Positions 1-7,814 of a stretch of 24,123 nucleotides of DNA are shown here, piece by piece (the stretch's first letter is position 1; each line of letters starts with the position of its first letter). This stretch comes from an uncultured Lachnospiraceae bacterium (GTDB lineage: Bacteria > Bacillota > Clostridia > Lachnospirales > Lachnospiraceae), in contig CAJUQZ010000059.1 of the NCBI GenBank assembly GCA_910588755.1, positions 1 through 24,123 on the forward strand, given 5' to 3'. The notes under the pieces are model-generated. The model made no database searches and was not told the origin of the DNA. It saw nothing but the letters and a program-made list of their open reading frames with translations. The translations under genes and the position numbers were made by a program.

Positions 1-23
1 AGATATAAGGAGTTATGAGAAGT

Positions 24-494
24 ATGGTAAAAATATTATTTATATGCCACGGCAATATCTGCCGCAGCACAATGGCAGAAAGCGTCATGACACACCTAGT
101 GAAACAACACGGGATGGAGAAATCATTTTACATCAGTTCCGCTGCCACCAGCCGGGAGGAGATTGGCAATCCTCCCCATTATGGCACGGTCAACAAGCTA
201 CGCGAGGTCGGAATTCCACTGGTGCCGCACCGCGCAGCGCAAATGACTGCCCAGGACTATGTCCAATACGATTATCTGATTGGCATGGATACAGCCAATA
301 TCAGAAACATGACACGCATCGCAGGCGGTGACAGGGAAGGTAAGATACACAAGCTGCTGACCTTCGCAGACTCCGGCAGGGATGTCGCTGATCCGTGGTA
401 TACGGGAGATTTCGACGCGACCTATGCGGATGTAAGTGAAGGCTGCAGCGGACTTTTCAGACATATTCTTGCGCATGACCAAGACAAGCTCTGA
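24..494 (+). CDS. Low-molecular-weight protein tyrosine phosphatase
   Basis: Cytoplasmic phosphatase of the LMW-PTP (arsenate reductase-like) family, which removes phosphate from phosphotyrosine and, in some Firmicutes, phosphoarginine residues. The P-loop reads CHGNICRS, with the nucleophilic Cys8 and phosphate-binding Arg14. The general-acid motif DPWY is near residue 123. The length of 156 aa is normal for the family. An ATG at 15 is possible, but the AAGGAG at 7-12 would be only 2 nt from it. The ATG at 24 has an 11-nt spacing and gives the typical family N-terminus (MVKILFICHG), so it is preferred. The upstream region lies outside the window, so promoter and operon partners are unknown. 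The gene converges on the AAA ATPase and ends just before a strong hairpin terminator. The substrate cannot be predicted. Confidence 0.93.
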   Translation: MVKILFICHGNICRSTMAESVMTHLVKQHGMEKSFYISSAATSREEIGNPPHYGTVNKLREVGIPLVPHRAAQMTAQDYVQYDYLIGMDTANIRNMTRIAGGDREGKIHKLLTFADSGRDVADPWYTGDFDATYADVSEGCSGLFRHILAHDQDKL

Positions 495-496
495 CC

Positions 497-546
497 GCAT
501 TATGCAGTGTAGGCATTACTGCTTACACTGCATAATGCAGGTTTTT
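497..546 (+). terminator. Intrinsic terminator of the phosphatase gene
   Basis: An 18-bp stem pairs GCATTATGCAGTGTAGGC (497-514) with GCTTACACTGCATAATGC (521-538) with one G-U type mismatch. The loop is 6 nt and the stem is followed by GGTTTTTC. The TAA stop of the convergent AAA gene (523-525) lies inside the second arm. On the minus strand the stem has no clear U tract, so it serves mainly the plus strand. Confidence 0.85.
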
Positions 547-1629
547 CTCCCGCACCTTCTGTATCTCTAGATGATCTACGACCAGCCCCTTGACCTTTGC
601 CACCTGTTCCTCCTCATAGTCTTCATCATATGTAACCCGAAGCTTTCTGGCTGCAATCGACATGCAATCGTTGCGCATGTCATATACACTGTCTTCTATC
701 CAAAAATTCACTATCAGAATCTCATTGTAATCATCCTCGGAAAAACAGACACTGATCTCCTCGTCATTGAAAAAATCCATATTTCTGTTTCTTGCATACA
801 TCGGAGCCCCGTTTTCAAAAAATACAGTAAAATTATAGCGTTCCTGTGACAGGTTGATGATGTTCAGATCCTCAATTGCACTGCAAAAGCTCTCCCCGCT
901 GTTTACCTCAAATGCAATCGCTCTAAGGCAGTCATAATTGAGATCAACCTTTCTCGAAAATGTAACAATCTGTTCTATCTCGTGATAGTACTCTGCCGCG
1001 AGCTTGTCATAGAGATATGTCCTGATTTCATCCGCAGACGGATAACCAAACCGAAAATGATAGTGGAACCGCCCTGGACGGTTAATAAAGAAATCATTCA
1101 GCTTGCGGATATCATTGCAGGTGATGACAAACAACTTCCTTCCCTGCGTTATCCCATCAAATAACCCTAGCAGCGCCGCCTGCGGATCGGGCTCTCCATC
1201 CGATGGCTTGATATCGCCAAAGGTCTTGTCAAACTCATCGAAAAGCACCATAACACTCTGGTCAATTGTCTCAAGATAGGATGCAATTCCTGGAATATAC
1301 TGATCCACCACGATAACCGGGATATTGTCCTTTATGGCTTCCACTGACAGAAGTCTTGCAAACATTGACTTACCGATACCCTTACTGCCGCTCAAAATAA
1401 CGCCCAGGTTCCTGTTAAACTTCCCGTATGTTTGCAGTACCTTCTGAACCTTGCACACTTGCTCCCCATAGATTTTGTCTTCCTTCACTTGAATATCTGC
1501 ATACTCGTCGAGGTAAAAGCCCGTCATTTTCTCAAACCGCACAATATAGGAGCGGGCGGGCAGCTCATTGTAGGTGAGCACAGTATCCTTGTAAATCTCA
1601 ATTTTGGAACCAATTTTAATTGCCTTCAT
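523..1629 (-). CDS. AAA-family ATPase, orphan
   Basis: A single-domain AAA ATPase of 368 aa. The first 75 residues have no recognised domain. Walker A is GSKGIGKS (about 81-88), Walker B is VMVLFDE (126-132), sensor 1 is TCN (170-172), and NRPGRF near 183-188 is a plausible arginine-finger region. About 160 C-terminal residues are acidic and unassigned. The ATG at 1629 is chosen because AGGAGG sits 6 nt upstream; a GTG 15 nt earlier falls inside that ribosome binding site. Stand-alone AAA proteins of this build occur in phages and in clostridial chromosomes, but I do not recognise this one and can name neither substrate nor partner. An intrinsic terminator lies 18 nt upstream of the start, leaving little room for a separate promoter. 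Confidence 0.85.
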   Translation of the reverse strand: MKAIKIGSKIEIYKDTVLTYNELPARSYIVRFEKMTGFYLDEYADIQVKEDKIYGEQVCKVQKVLQTYGKFNRNLGVILSGSKGIGKSMFARLLSVEAIKDNIPVIVVDQYIPGIASYLETIDQSVMVLFDEFDKTFGDIKPSDGEPDPQAALLGLFDGITQGRKLFVITCNDIRKLNDFFINRPGRFHYHFRFGYPSADEIRTYLYDKLAAEYYHEIEQIVTFSRKVDLNYDCLRAIAFEVNSGESFCSAIEDLNIINLSQERYNFTVFFENGAPMYARNRNMDFFNDEEISVCFSEDDYNEILIVNFWIEDSVYDMRNDCMSIAARKLRVTYDEDYEEEQVAKVKGLVVDHLEIQKVREKNLHYAV

Positions 1630-1646
1630 ATGCTTCCTCCTCACAT

Positions 1647-1691
1647 AAAAAATCCTCTAATTAATACTTGCTGTTGTATCAATTAGAGGAT
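1647..1691 (-). terminator. Intrinsic terminator between the hydro-lyase block and the AAA gene
   Basis: A perfect 11-bp inverted repeat, ATCCTCTAATT (1652-1662) and AATTAGAGGAT (1681-1691), encloses an 18-nt loop. Read on the minus strand it is followed directly by six U (A-run 1647-1652). It lies 31 nt past the large-subunit stop and only 18 nt before the AAA start codon. Confidence 0.8.
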
Positions 1692-1722
1692 ATCTTATTT
1701 CTGGTACATTGTCATTGGACAG

Positions 1723-2967
1723 TTAATCCAAAGTAACAATCTTCCCAGCAACCGCGCAGGCCGCAGCTGTCATGGGAGATGCCAGATAAATATTGACCTT
1801 GGAGGTTCCCATACGTCCGAGAAAGTTTCTGTTGTTTGTCGCGATAACGGTCTCTTTGTCTGTCAGGATACCGCCCGTCCGGCCGCAGCACAGGCCGCAG
1901 CTGGGGTGCGTGATGATGGCGCCCGCCCTAGCAAGCACCTCTAGGGTGCCGTTTGCAGTTGCCTCCCTGTAGATTTTGCGGCTTGCCGGGGTGACGATAA
2001 GCTTCACAAAGGGCGCCACATGTTTTCCCTTGAGGACTTGTGCGGCTGCCATCAGATCCTCAAGCCTTCCGTTTGTACAGGAACCGATAAACACCTGATC
2101 GATTTGTTGTCCGACAAGCGCTGTGACCGGCTTTACATTGTCCACGTTGGAAGGACAGGCCATCACAGGAACAAAATCCTGCGCTTTATATTCTATCACC
2201 TGGCAGTACTGTGCATCTGAATCCCCAACCAGGTCCTTCTCCCTGTCTGTGAGCGTTATCCCGCAATACGCTGCGGTCTTCTCATCCGGTGTAAAGAGCG
2301 CACACTTCGCTCCCGCCTCAATCGCCATATTCGACATGGACATCCTTGACGCGACTGTCATATTTTCGACAGTATCACCTGTAAATTCCAGCGCTTTATA
2401 TGTAGCGCCGTCGGCGCCCAGGTCCCCGATCAACTTCAGTATAATATCCTTTGCCATGACATTTGAGGGCAGCTTTCCTGTGATGTTTACCTTGATCGTC
2501 TCTGGCACGCGGATCCAGAGTGTGCCAGTCCCAAGGATGCTTGCCATCTCCGTGTAACCAATACCGGAGGAAAATGCACCGACACAGCCGTATGTCGTCG
2601 TGTGGCTGTCTGTGCCAAACACGATATCACCTGGCTTCACATAACCCGCCTCTGTCATCAGCTGGTGGCAGATTCCATCGGACCGGTGAATATTTTTCAT
2701 ACCGTACTTTTTGACAAACGCGTCACCGATACGAAAGTGCCTGGTGTCATCCACCTGGCTTGCCGGTACTAAGTGATCATAGATCAACACGACCTTATCC
2801 GCATCCCACAGCCTTGTAAATCCCATCTCCTCGAATTTGGATGCCACAAACGGTATAAAGATGTCATGTATCATCACGCGGTCCACATTCACGGTCACGA
2901 TCTCACCTGGTCTGACCTCTTTTCCAATGTTGTTTCTCACGATTTTTTCTATTATAGTTGAGCCCAT
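1723..2967 (-). CDS. Aconitase-superfamily dehydratase large subunit, LeuC/homoaconitase type (second pair)
   Basis: Large subunit of a two-subunit [4Fe-4S] hydro-lyase (414 aa, the usual LeuC length) that isomerises or dehydrates a 2-hydroxy-dicarboxylic acid with its small partner. The three cluster ligands are visible: Cys297 in GSCTNGR, and Cys357 and Cys360 in HPSCGLC. The active-site stretch DGICHQ (97-102) and the GTDSHTTTYG motif (118-127) are intact. The start is fixed by AGGAGG 9 nt upstream. It is the last gene of a small-large-small-large block, 80 nt behind its small subunit with hairpins between them, and ends before a terminator. The family includes 3-isopropylmalate, homoaconitate, citraconate/2-methylmalate and 2,3-dimethylmalate enzymes. 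No leuA or leuB is nearby, so the substrate is open. Confidence 0.9.
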   Translation of the reverse strand: MGSTIIEKIVRNNIGKEVRPGEIVTVNVDRVMIHDIFIPFVASKFEEMGFTRLWDADKVVLIYDHLVPASQVDDTRHFRIGDAFVKKYGMKNIHRSDGICHQLMTEAGYVKPGDIVFGTDSHTTTYGCVGAFSSGIGYTEMASILGTGTLWIRVPETIKVNITGKLPSNVMAKDIILKLIGDLGADGATYKALEFTGDTVENMTVASRMSMSNMAIEAGAKCALFTPDEKTAAYCGITLTDREKDLVGDSDAQYCQVIEYKAQDFVPVMACPSNVDNVKPVTALVGQQIDQVFIGSCTNGRLEDLMAAAQVLKGKHVAPFVKLIVTPASRKIYREATANGTLEVLARAGAIITHPSCGLCCGRTGGILTDKETVIATNNRNFLGRMGTSKVNIYLASPMTAAACAVAGKIVTLD

Positions 2968-3003
2968 TGCCCTATCCTCCTAAATCTATTCATTCTTCCA
3001 ATG

Positions 3004-3063
3004 AAGAACTCCTGTTCTTTGAAGCAGAACAATATCAGGGTATCTTTTTATACCCTGATATTG
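3004..3063 (-). other. Intercistronic hairpins between small- and large-subunit genes
   Basis: The larger hairpin pairs 3030-3043 with 3050-3063 (14 bp, arm AATATCAGGG core, 6-nt loop). It starts at the stop codon of the small-subunit gene (3048-3050 lies in the loop and second arm). A smaller perfect hairpin pairs AAGAAC (3004-3009) with GTTCTT (3014-3019). No good U run follows on the minus strand, so mRNA processing or partial attenuation is more likely than full termination. Confidence 0.6.
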
Positions 3064-3542
3064 TTTCTCTTTTGCATCGCCCTTACCAGTCCACCCGCAT
3101 TAAGAATCTCAACCAGATTCTGCGGGAGCGATGTAACAGGGTACTGTTTTCCATGACATTCTATATATTCATTGATGGTAACTGTAATCTCGTCCCCTTC
3201 CGCCACATCGCCCTGCAGTCTGTCATTCTCGATCAGCAGCAGGCCGTTGTTGATGGAGTTGCGGAAGAAAATGCGCGCAAAGGATTTCGCTATCACACAC
3301 CTAATGCCGAGTGCCTTGATAATCTCTGGTGCCTGCTCCCTTGACGAACCGCAGCCAAAGTTCTTTCCCGCCACGATGATATCTCCTTCCCCAATCTGCC
3401 CCGCAAGCTCTGGGCGCAACGGCGAGAAGGCATACGGCGCCATATCCTGCACGGTCTGTAATGCAAGGTACTCTGTCGGGATAATGATATCTGTGTCGAT
3501 ATCATCTCCCAAAACCCATATTTTACCTGTGAATTTGTCCAT
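3048..3542 (-). CDS. Aconitase-superfamily dehydratase small subunit, LeuD type (second pair)
   Basis: Small swivelling subunit (164 aa) that completes the active site of the LeuC-type partner at 1723-2967. The family N-terminal signature is DIDTDIIIPTEYL, followed by the substrate-specificity loop YLALQT, and GCGSSREQAP carries the substrate-binding Ser and Arg. The reading frame is open to 3626, but the ATG at 3542 has AAGGAG 10 nt upstream and gives the normal LeuD length. The upstream start would have its purine stretch touching the codon. The specificity loop differs from the YLN(S/T) usually seen in clostridial LeuD and from the YLR of archaeal homoaconitase small subunits, from memory of those families. 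That argues against a simple label as isopropylmalate isomerase. Confidence 0.88.
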   Translation of the reverse strand: MDKFTGKIWVLGDDIDTDIIIPTEYLALQTVQDMAPYAFSPLRPELAGQIGEGDIIVAGKNFGCGSSREQAPEIIKALGIRCVIAKSFARIFFRNSINNGLLLIENDRLQGDVAEGDEITVTINEYIECHGKQYPVTSLPQNLVEILNAGGLVRAMQKRNNIRV

Positions 3543-3638
3543 ATCTATTTTACTCCTTATTTTGTGTCTTAAAATAACTTGATTTACATTCCTAAAGACC
3601 TTTGTATGTATATCCTCTGCCGACATTCCTATCCATTC

Positions 3639-4889
3639 CTATCCTATCATATCCGCTGTCGCAATCTCACCTCTGATTGCAGAGGCCGTCACTGTCGCCG
3701 CGGACGCAAGATATACGAACGAATCCCTGTGCCCTGCACGCCCTTTAAAATTACGTGTTCCGGTGCTGATCAGTACCTCTCCCTCACCGATAACACCCTG
3801 GCAGCTTCCCCAGCACACACTGCAGTTTGCGTTCATCACGATCGCACCAGCCTCCATGAATGTATCAATAATACCCTCTGAAAGCGCCTGTCTGTAAATC
3901 TCCGCACTCGCCGGAACCACCAGAAACCTCACATGCGGGCTCACCTTTTTGCCCTTAATAAGCGCTGCTCCGACTCTAAGCTCCTCGATCCTCCCGTTGT
4001 TGCAGGAGCCAAGAAACGCCTCGTCAATATGCGTTCCCACACACTCCTTTGCATCGACCACACTATCCACAAAATGCGGCTTTGCCACGATTGGCCTAAT
4101 TGTTGACAAGTCAATGTCATATACCTTTGCAAAGTGTGCGTCCTCATCACTCTTAAAGATATGTTTTGGCTCCCTTCCGCGTGCCTTCAGATAGTCCAGC
4201 GCAATTTCGTCAGCCTCCATCAGCGCAGTCTTTGCACCCGCTTCCACACAGAGGTTGCAGATGGCGATTCTATCGCTCATGTTCAGTGTTTTCAGACCTT
4301 CCCCGCCAAACTCCATCGCCATATAGTTTGCACCGTTTGCGCCAATCATACCTATAATAGAAAGAATCAGATCCCTTGCGTAGACGCCGTCCTGCAGTTT
4401 TCCTGTCAGGTTAAACTTCAGTGTCTCGGGCACTAGAAGCCAGGACTTCCCTGTCACCATCGCATAGAGATAATCTGTGCAGCCCACACCTGTTCCGAAC
4501 GCACCGACAGCGCCGTATGCGCAAGTATGGCTGTCTGCTCCGAATATCAGTTCTCCACTTGTGACATGATTCTCCAGCATCACCTGATGGCACACGCCTG
4601 CGCCCTCATAGAATCTGATGCCGTGCTCCTTTGCAAAATCGCGCATCTTCTTGTGCGATGCCGCCGTTTTCACGCTGTCACATGGGACATTGTGATCCAC
4701 GATCCACACCAGTTTACTGACATCTGCAATCCGCGGGTCTTTCAGCTGGTTGTACATGTCTATTGTCAGATGCGTCGTTCCATCATTGCTCATCAGACGG
4801 TCAAGCTCCACTGTATGAATATCTCCCGGCTTTACAACCTCCACACCGGCCGCCGCCGCAATTATTTTTTCCGCTATCGTCATTCCCAT
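3639..4889 (-). CDS. Aconitase-superfamily dehydratase large subunit, LeuC/homoaconitase type (first pair)
   Basis: Large subunit of the first [4Fe-4S] hydro-lyase pair (416 aa). Cluster ligands are Cys296 in GSCNNGR, and Cys356 and Cys359 in NANCSVCWGSC. The sequence around the CxxC is unusual: the common family form is PGC.(M/P)C. GAGVCHQ (96-102) and GADSHTCAYG (117-126) mark the substrate and cluster pocket. AGGAGG lies 7 nt before the ATG at 4889. It follows its small subunit (5022-5492) after 132 nt and precedes the second small subunit. It is clearly diverged from the second large subunit, so the two pairs look like old paralogues rather than a fresh duplication. Catalysis on a hydroxy-diacid is secure at family level; the exact substrate is not. 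Confidence 0.9.
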   Translation of the reverse strand: MGMTIAEKIIAAAAGVEVVKPGDIHTVELDRLMSNDGTTHLTIDMYNQLKDPRIADVSKLVWIVDHNVPCDSVKTAASHKKMRDFAKEHGIRFYEGAGVCHQVMLENHVTSGELIFGADSHTCAYGAVGAFGTGVGCTDYLYAMVTGKSWLLVPETLKFNLTGKLQDGVYARDLILSIIGMIGANGANYMAMEFGGEGLKTLNMSDRIAICNLCVEAGAKTALMEADEIALDYLKARGREPKHIFKSDEDAHFAKVYDIDLSTIRPIVAKPHFVDSVVDAKECVGTHIDEAFLGSCNNGRIEELRVGAALIKGKKVSPHVRFLVVPASAEIYRQALSEGIIDTFMEAGAIVMNANCSVCWGSCQGVIGEGEVLISTGTRNFKGRAGHRDSFVYLASAATVTASAIRGEIATADMIG

Positions 4890-5021
4890 AGTTCTTCCTC
4901 CTGATTTTGTTTACCTATATTTCTTTGTAGTCAACTTCATATCCAGCTTTTCTATTTTCAGCAGCCCTTCTTTATGCAATAGTCTGGTTCCAGATATATG
5001 GTTAAAAAGGAGCACACGCTA

Positions 5022-5492
5022 TCATTCCCTGTTTAGCGATGCGATCAGCCCGCCCTGGTCAAGAATACCCTGCATATATTCAGGCAATCTTGTACACTCG
5101 TATGTTTTTCCGTTCACGCGCACCACGCCCTCCTGCATCGAAAGCTCCATGTCGTCTCCCGCATTTACATTCTCATACAACTCCTTGCAGACAATTACCG
5201 GCAGCCCAATATTGATTGCATTTCTATAAAAAATACGCGCAAAAGACTTTGCCACAACCGCCTTGACACCCAATGCCTTCAATACCGTCGGCGCCTGTTC
5301 CCTCGAAGATCCGCACCCGAAATTCTCCGACGCCACAACATAATCTCCTGGCTGTACCATTGACGCAAAATTCGTATCCAGGGATTCAAAGGTATGTACC
5401 TTCATCTCATCAATTGTGGGGTATATAATATACTGCGACGCAATAATCTGGTCTGTATCCACATCCTGTCCAAACTTAAATATTTTTCCCAT
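5022..5492 (-). CDS. Aconitase-superfamily dehydratase small subunit, LeuD type (first pair)
   Basis: First gene of the hydro-lyase block, 156 aa. The LeuD signature DVDTDQIIASQYI is followed by the specificity loop YIIYPT; GCGSSREQAP carries the conserved Ser and Arg. RNAINIGLP near residue 107 is also typical. A purine-rich AAAGGACAGGA stretch precedes the ATG at 5492. The YIIY loop is closer to the YLVY/YLVM form described for archaeal isopropylmalate isomerase than to the YLRT of homoaconitase; this comparison is from memory and is weak evidence. A candidate promoter lies about 80 nt upstream. No T-box or leucine leader was seen, so leucine control is not supported. Confidence 0.88.
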   Translation of the reverse strand: MGKIFKFGQDVDTDQIIASQYIIYPTIDEMKVHTFESLDTNFASMVQPGDYVVASENFGCGSSREQAPTVLKALGVKAVVAKSFARIFYRNAINIGLPVIVCKELYENVNAGDDMELSMQEGVVRVNGKTYECTRLPEYMQGILDQGGLIASLNRE

Positions 5493-5565
5493 TGTACTAT
5501 CCTGTCCTTTCTGAATCTGTTTTTATTTCCTCTAAAAAGTATTGTTTAAAATGCTCTTTACGCTT

Positions 5566-5594
5566 TTTATAGTGTAACAAATTTCTTTCCAAAA
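5566..5594 (-). promoter_or_regulatory. Candidate promoter of the hydro-lyase block
   Basis: On the minus strand a TATAAA -10 (5566-5571) lies 15 nt from TTGGAA (5587-5592), or 16-17 nt from the shifted hexamers TTTGGA/TTTTGG. This would leave a leader of about 70 nt before the ATG at 5492. The spacing is ambiguous. Confidence 0.4.
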
Positions 5595-5621
5595 AACTAG
5601 GATTATTTTTATCATACCCTG

Positions 5622-5650
5622 CTGTTTTTTTGCCTCTGATGTGGTATAGT
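5622..5650 (+). promoter_or_regulatory. Candidate extended -10 promoter for the 5791 gene, with flanking inverted repeat
   Basis: TGGTATAGT (5642-5650) is an extended -10 element; the -35 position holds only a weak CTGTTT. The octamer TGGTATAG (5642-5649) recurs inverted as CTATACCA at 5679-5686, so an operator-like palindrome spans the presumed start site. The leader to the gene is about 130 nt and contains degenerate repeats. Confidence 0.4.
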
Positions 5651-5790
5651 TATTGTAGCATAAAAAAAGGAGCATGTCCTATACCATAAGACACAAAAAA
5701 AGGAAAGTTTAATGCCAGAATCAAGACACGAAAAAGAAGAAAAGTTCAATACCAGAAAAATGATCATAAATGAACCAGGAGACCATAAAA

Positions 5791-6567
5791 ATGTCCGTAA
5801 AAAAGAGTTTATGTGTGATTCTATTACCCGCTAGTATCCTGCTTCTATTGCCCGTCCATCTTGCCTACAGGAATCATGTGCAGCTTGATACGCTTGCGCC
5901 GCGTTCCGAGCTGGTCATTACACCATCAAAGGATCAGGTCGCCGCATTCGAAGTGCTAAACAGAGAGTTTCAATCACCCTATGACGCAGACGGGTGTTAT
6001 AATGTCACACCCGACTTCGTCGCAGCCCACTCTGACTACACGATATTCAAATACGAGAAAAGTCATAAGACTTTCCTTCTGTACGACGGGCAGGTTTACG
6101 GCCTTGGCGAAGACTGGGCAATGTCTGATATTTCAAGCGTGGCACTCGCAGACCTGAATAAGGACGGGAAATATGAGCTTTATTTTACATTTTTGTGGGG
6201 TTCTGGCCTGCCGCGCTCACAGGTGGGATACTTTAATCCCGCAAACAAAAAAGTGACTGTGTTCGACCAGCCTGTCTATATCTCTGACCTGATGCTGACA
6301 ATGACTGAAGGCGGCGTTCTGTGCGTGAACACTGTCACATCTGATTACTATGACAAAACGTCCTATGTTGACTATGTGGTCAGGGCAAAGGAGCTAGTCG
6401 GAACAATCACCCTTGAGATGAACCATATCACGGCACGCTTTGACCAAACGATCCTAGAACAGAAGCCAGACCTTATCCGGTCGATGGAAAACATGGATAC
6501 AGGCCAGAAAATCCTGTATCAAATCAAAAGATTCCTGTATAAACTGGGAATCAACATTTATGAATGA
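5791..6567 (+). CDS. Exported or membrane-anchored protein with an EF-hand-like loop
   Basis: A 258-aa protein of unknown function. Residues 1-25 form a basic start (MSVKK) and a hydrophobic segment ending in LLLLPVHLAYR, an uncleaved anchor or signal peptide; no lipobox cysteine is seen. The rest should lie outside the membrane. DLNKDGKYEL (121-130) matches the DxNxDGxxEL calcium loop of FG-GAP/VCBS and dockerin-like repeats, here in a single copy. The ATG at 5791 has AGGAG 9 nt upstream. An ATG at 5770 in the same frame lacks such a site and would put hydrophilic residues before the signal. It is first of three same-strand genes and is followed after 86 nt by the DUF4261 gene. I do not recognise a named family. 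Confidence 0.8.
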   Translation: MSVKKSLCVILLPASILLLLPVHLAYRNHVQLDTLAPRSELVITPSKDQVAAFEVLNREFQSPYDADGCYNVTPDFVAAHSDYTIFKYEKSHKTFLLYDGQVYGLGEDWAMSDISSVALADLNKDGKYELYFTFLWGSGLPRSQVGYFNPANKKVTVFDQPVYISDLMLTMTEGGVLCVNTVTSDYYDKTSYVDYVVRAKELVGTITLEMNHITARFDQTILEQKPDLIRSMENMDTGQKILYQIKRFLYKLGINIYE

Positions 6568-6586
6568 TAAACACTGGGGGAATATC

Positions 6587-6644
6587 TTCCCTACGCACCT
6601 GCACAGGACAAAATTCCTTACACGCACCTGCGCATAAGACAAGG
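6587..6644 (+). repeat. Two copies of a short dispersed repeat with hairpin
   Basis: Two adjacent imperfect copies begin TTCCCTACGCACCTGC (6587) and TTCCTTACACGCACCTGC (6614) and end in GACAA or GACAAGG. The second copy forms a small hairpin CGCA-CC-TGCG inside TTA...TAA. A third copy is at 17395-17424. The last copy abuts the ribosome binding site of the DUF4261 gene. Confidence 0.5.
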
Positions 6645-6653
6645 AGGCAACAT

Positions 6654-7742
6654 ATGAATGCACAAGAAAAAGCAGCCACAGCAGTGATGGAAGACTGGCT
6701 CTCCCACGCGAGGGAACTTGGGAAAAAGCCTGCAAAGCTTGAAATCGCAGGAACCTTTGAACTGCATGGTCTGCGCTACTACATCTTTAAATTCAAGAAA
6801 AATCTGCTAGGCTCATGGAAACTGGCTGTCTGCGGCGGCTACGAGGGAGACGGCTTAGGCCACTGCGGCCATATCTGCAGTGAGATGGAGCCCTACGATC
6901 CCGCCACCGCGCAGGAAAAATGCGTGGCTATGGTCGAAAAAATCCGCCAGTACTGGGAAGAACGCGCAGGTGAACAGACCACCGGGGACAAGGGCAAAGC
7001 CCATGACGGCTTTGTCGGTTTTGTGCTCCTGTCCACACCCGCATTTGACACAGAACAATTTCGCACTATCCTGAAAAATGACTGGGGAATCGAATGCCCA
7101 AAGGATACAGAAGAAGAAAATGGCGATGGGACAGCCCTCGCGTTTTATGTGGATAACCTGATGGTCACCATCGGTCTGATGGAATTTCCCGTTCCCGACG
7201 GCGAGGCAGAATACTGGGCAAACAGCAACTTTATGACCCGTGATGAATCCCTTGCTGCCGCAAAAAGCCACAGGGCGCATCTGCTGGTTGCCGTGCTTGG
7301 CCCAGCGTCCTGCTTAGAGGCTGGGAAACTTTATGTCAAGGTTGCCGCCACATGTCTGAAGTCCTCCAATGCCCTAGGAATCTATGACTGTGGCACCGTA
7401 TGGCTGCCGGAGCAGTATATCCAGTCCGCGACGGTTATGAAGGAGGGCGGTATTCCCCTGCAGGATCTAGTGTTTATCGGCTTATATCATAATGAAAATG
7501 GCACCAGCAGCTGGACAAACGGGCTGCGGTCTTTTGGAAAAGAAGAAATGGAAGTGATAGACAGCAGCCAGACCCCTGTGGAGATTTACGACCTGCTGCT
7601 AAACTTATGTTCCTATATTATAAAAGAGGGCGCAGTGCTGCGGGACGGAGAAACTTGCGGCTTCACAATGAAACAAAAACTGCCCATAACGCTTTCAGAG
7701 GGAGTCTATGTGGAGGGACAGTCACTGAAAATCGGGTTTTAA
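6654..7742 (+). CDS. DUF4261 domain-containing protein
   Basis: A 362-aa cytoplasmic protein. Residues from about 205 to 330 match DUF4261: HRAHLLVAVLG, then GKLYVKVAATCLK, NALGIYDCGTVW, LVFIGLYHNENG and LRSFGKEEMEVIDS. The N-terminal 110 residues form a separate basic/aromatic module of unknown type with four cysteines or histidines near 60-74, and about 118-200 contains another alpha/beta segment. No catalytic motif is evident. AAGGAGG lies 6 nt before the ATG at 6654. The frame extends to 6564, but that part is repeat DNA and has no ribosome binding site. DUF4261 proteins are found near SMI1/SUKH-type genes in some Firmicutes and have no established function. No signal peptide is seen. Confidence 0.85.
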   Translation: MNAQEKAATAVMEDWLSHARELGKKPAKLEIAGTFELHGLRYYIFKFKKNLLGSWKLAVCGGYEGDGLGHCGHICSEMEPYDPATAQEKCVAMVEKIRQYWEERAGEQTTGDKGKAHDGFVGFVLLSTPAFDTEQFRTILKNDWGIECPKDTEEENGDGTALAFYVDNLMVTIGLMEFPVPDGEAEYWANSNFMTRDESLAAAKSHRAHLLVAVLGPASCLEAGKLYVKVAATCLKSSNALGIYDCGTVWLPEQYIQSATVMKEGGIPLQDLVFIGLYHNENGTSSWTNGLRSFGKEEMEVIDSSQTPVEIYDLLLNLCSYIIKEGAVLRDGETCGFTMKQKLPITLSEGVYVEGQSLKIGF

Positions 7743-7814
7743 CAGTTCCTTATTACATACGGGAAAAGCAGTTACAAAACAATCATATAAACTATTAGCA
7801 AGGGAGCACAAACT

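Noticed and set aside
3543..3626. 28-residue upstream extension of the second small subunit
   Set aside because: The purine stretch touches that start codon, while AAGGAG is well placed for the ATG at 3542 and gives the family length.
1723..5492. Calling the block homoaconitase
   Set aside because: Neither small subunit has the YLR loop reported for archaeal homoaconitase, and no lysine or coenzyme B genes are present.
5493..5640. T-box or leucine attenuator before the LeuD-type gene
   Set aside because: No T-box sequence, specifier hairpin or leucine-codon run was found, and the leader is too short.
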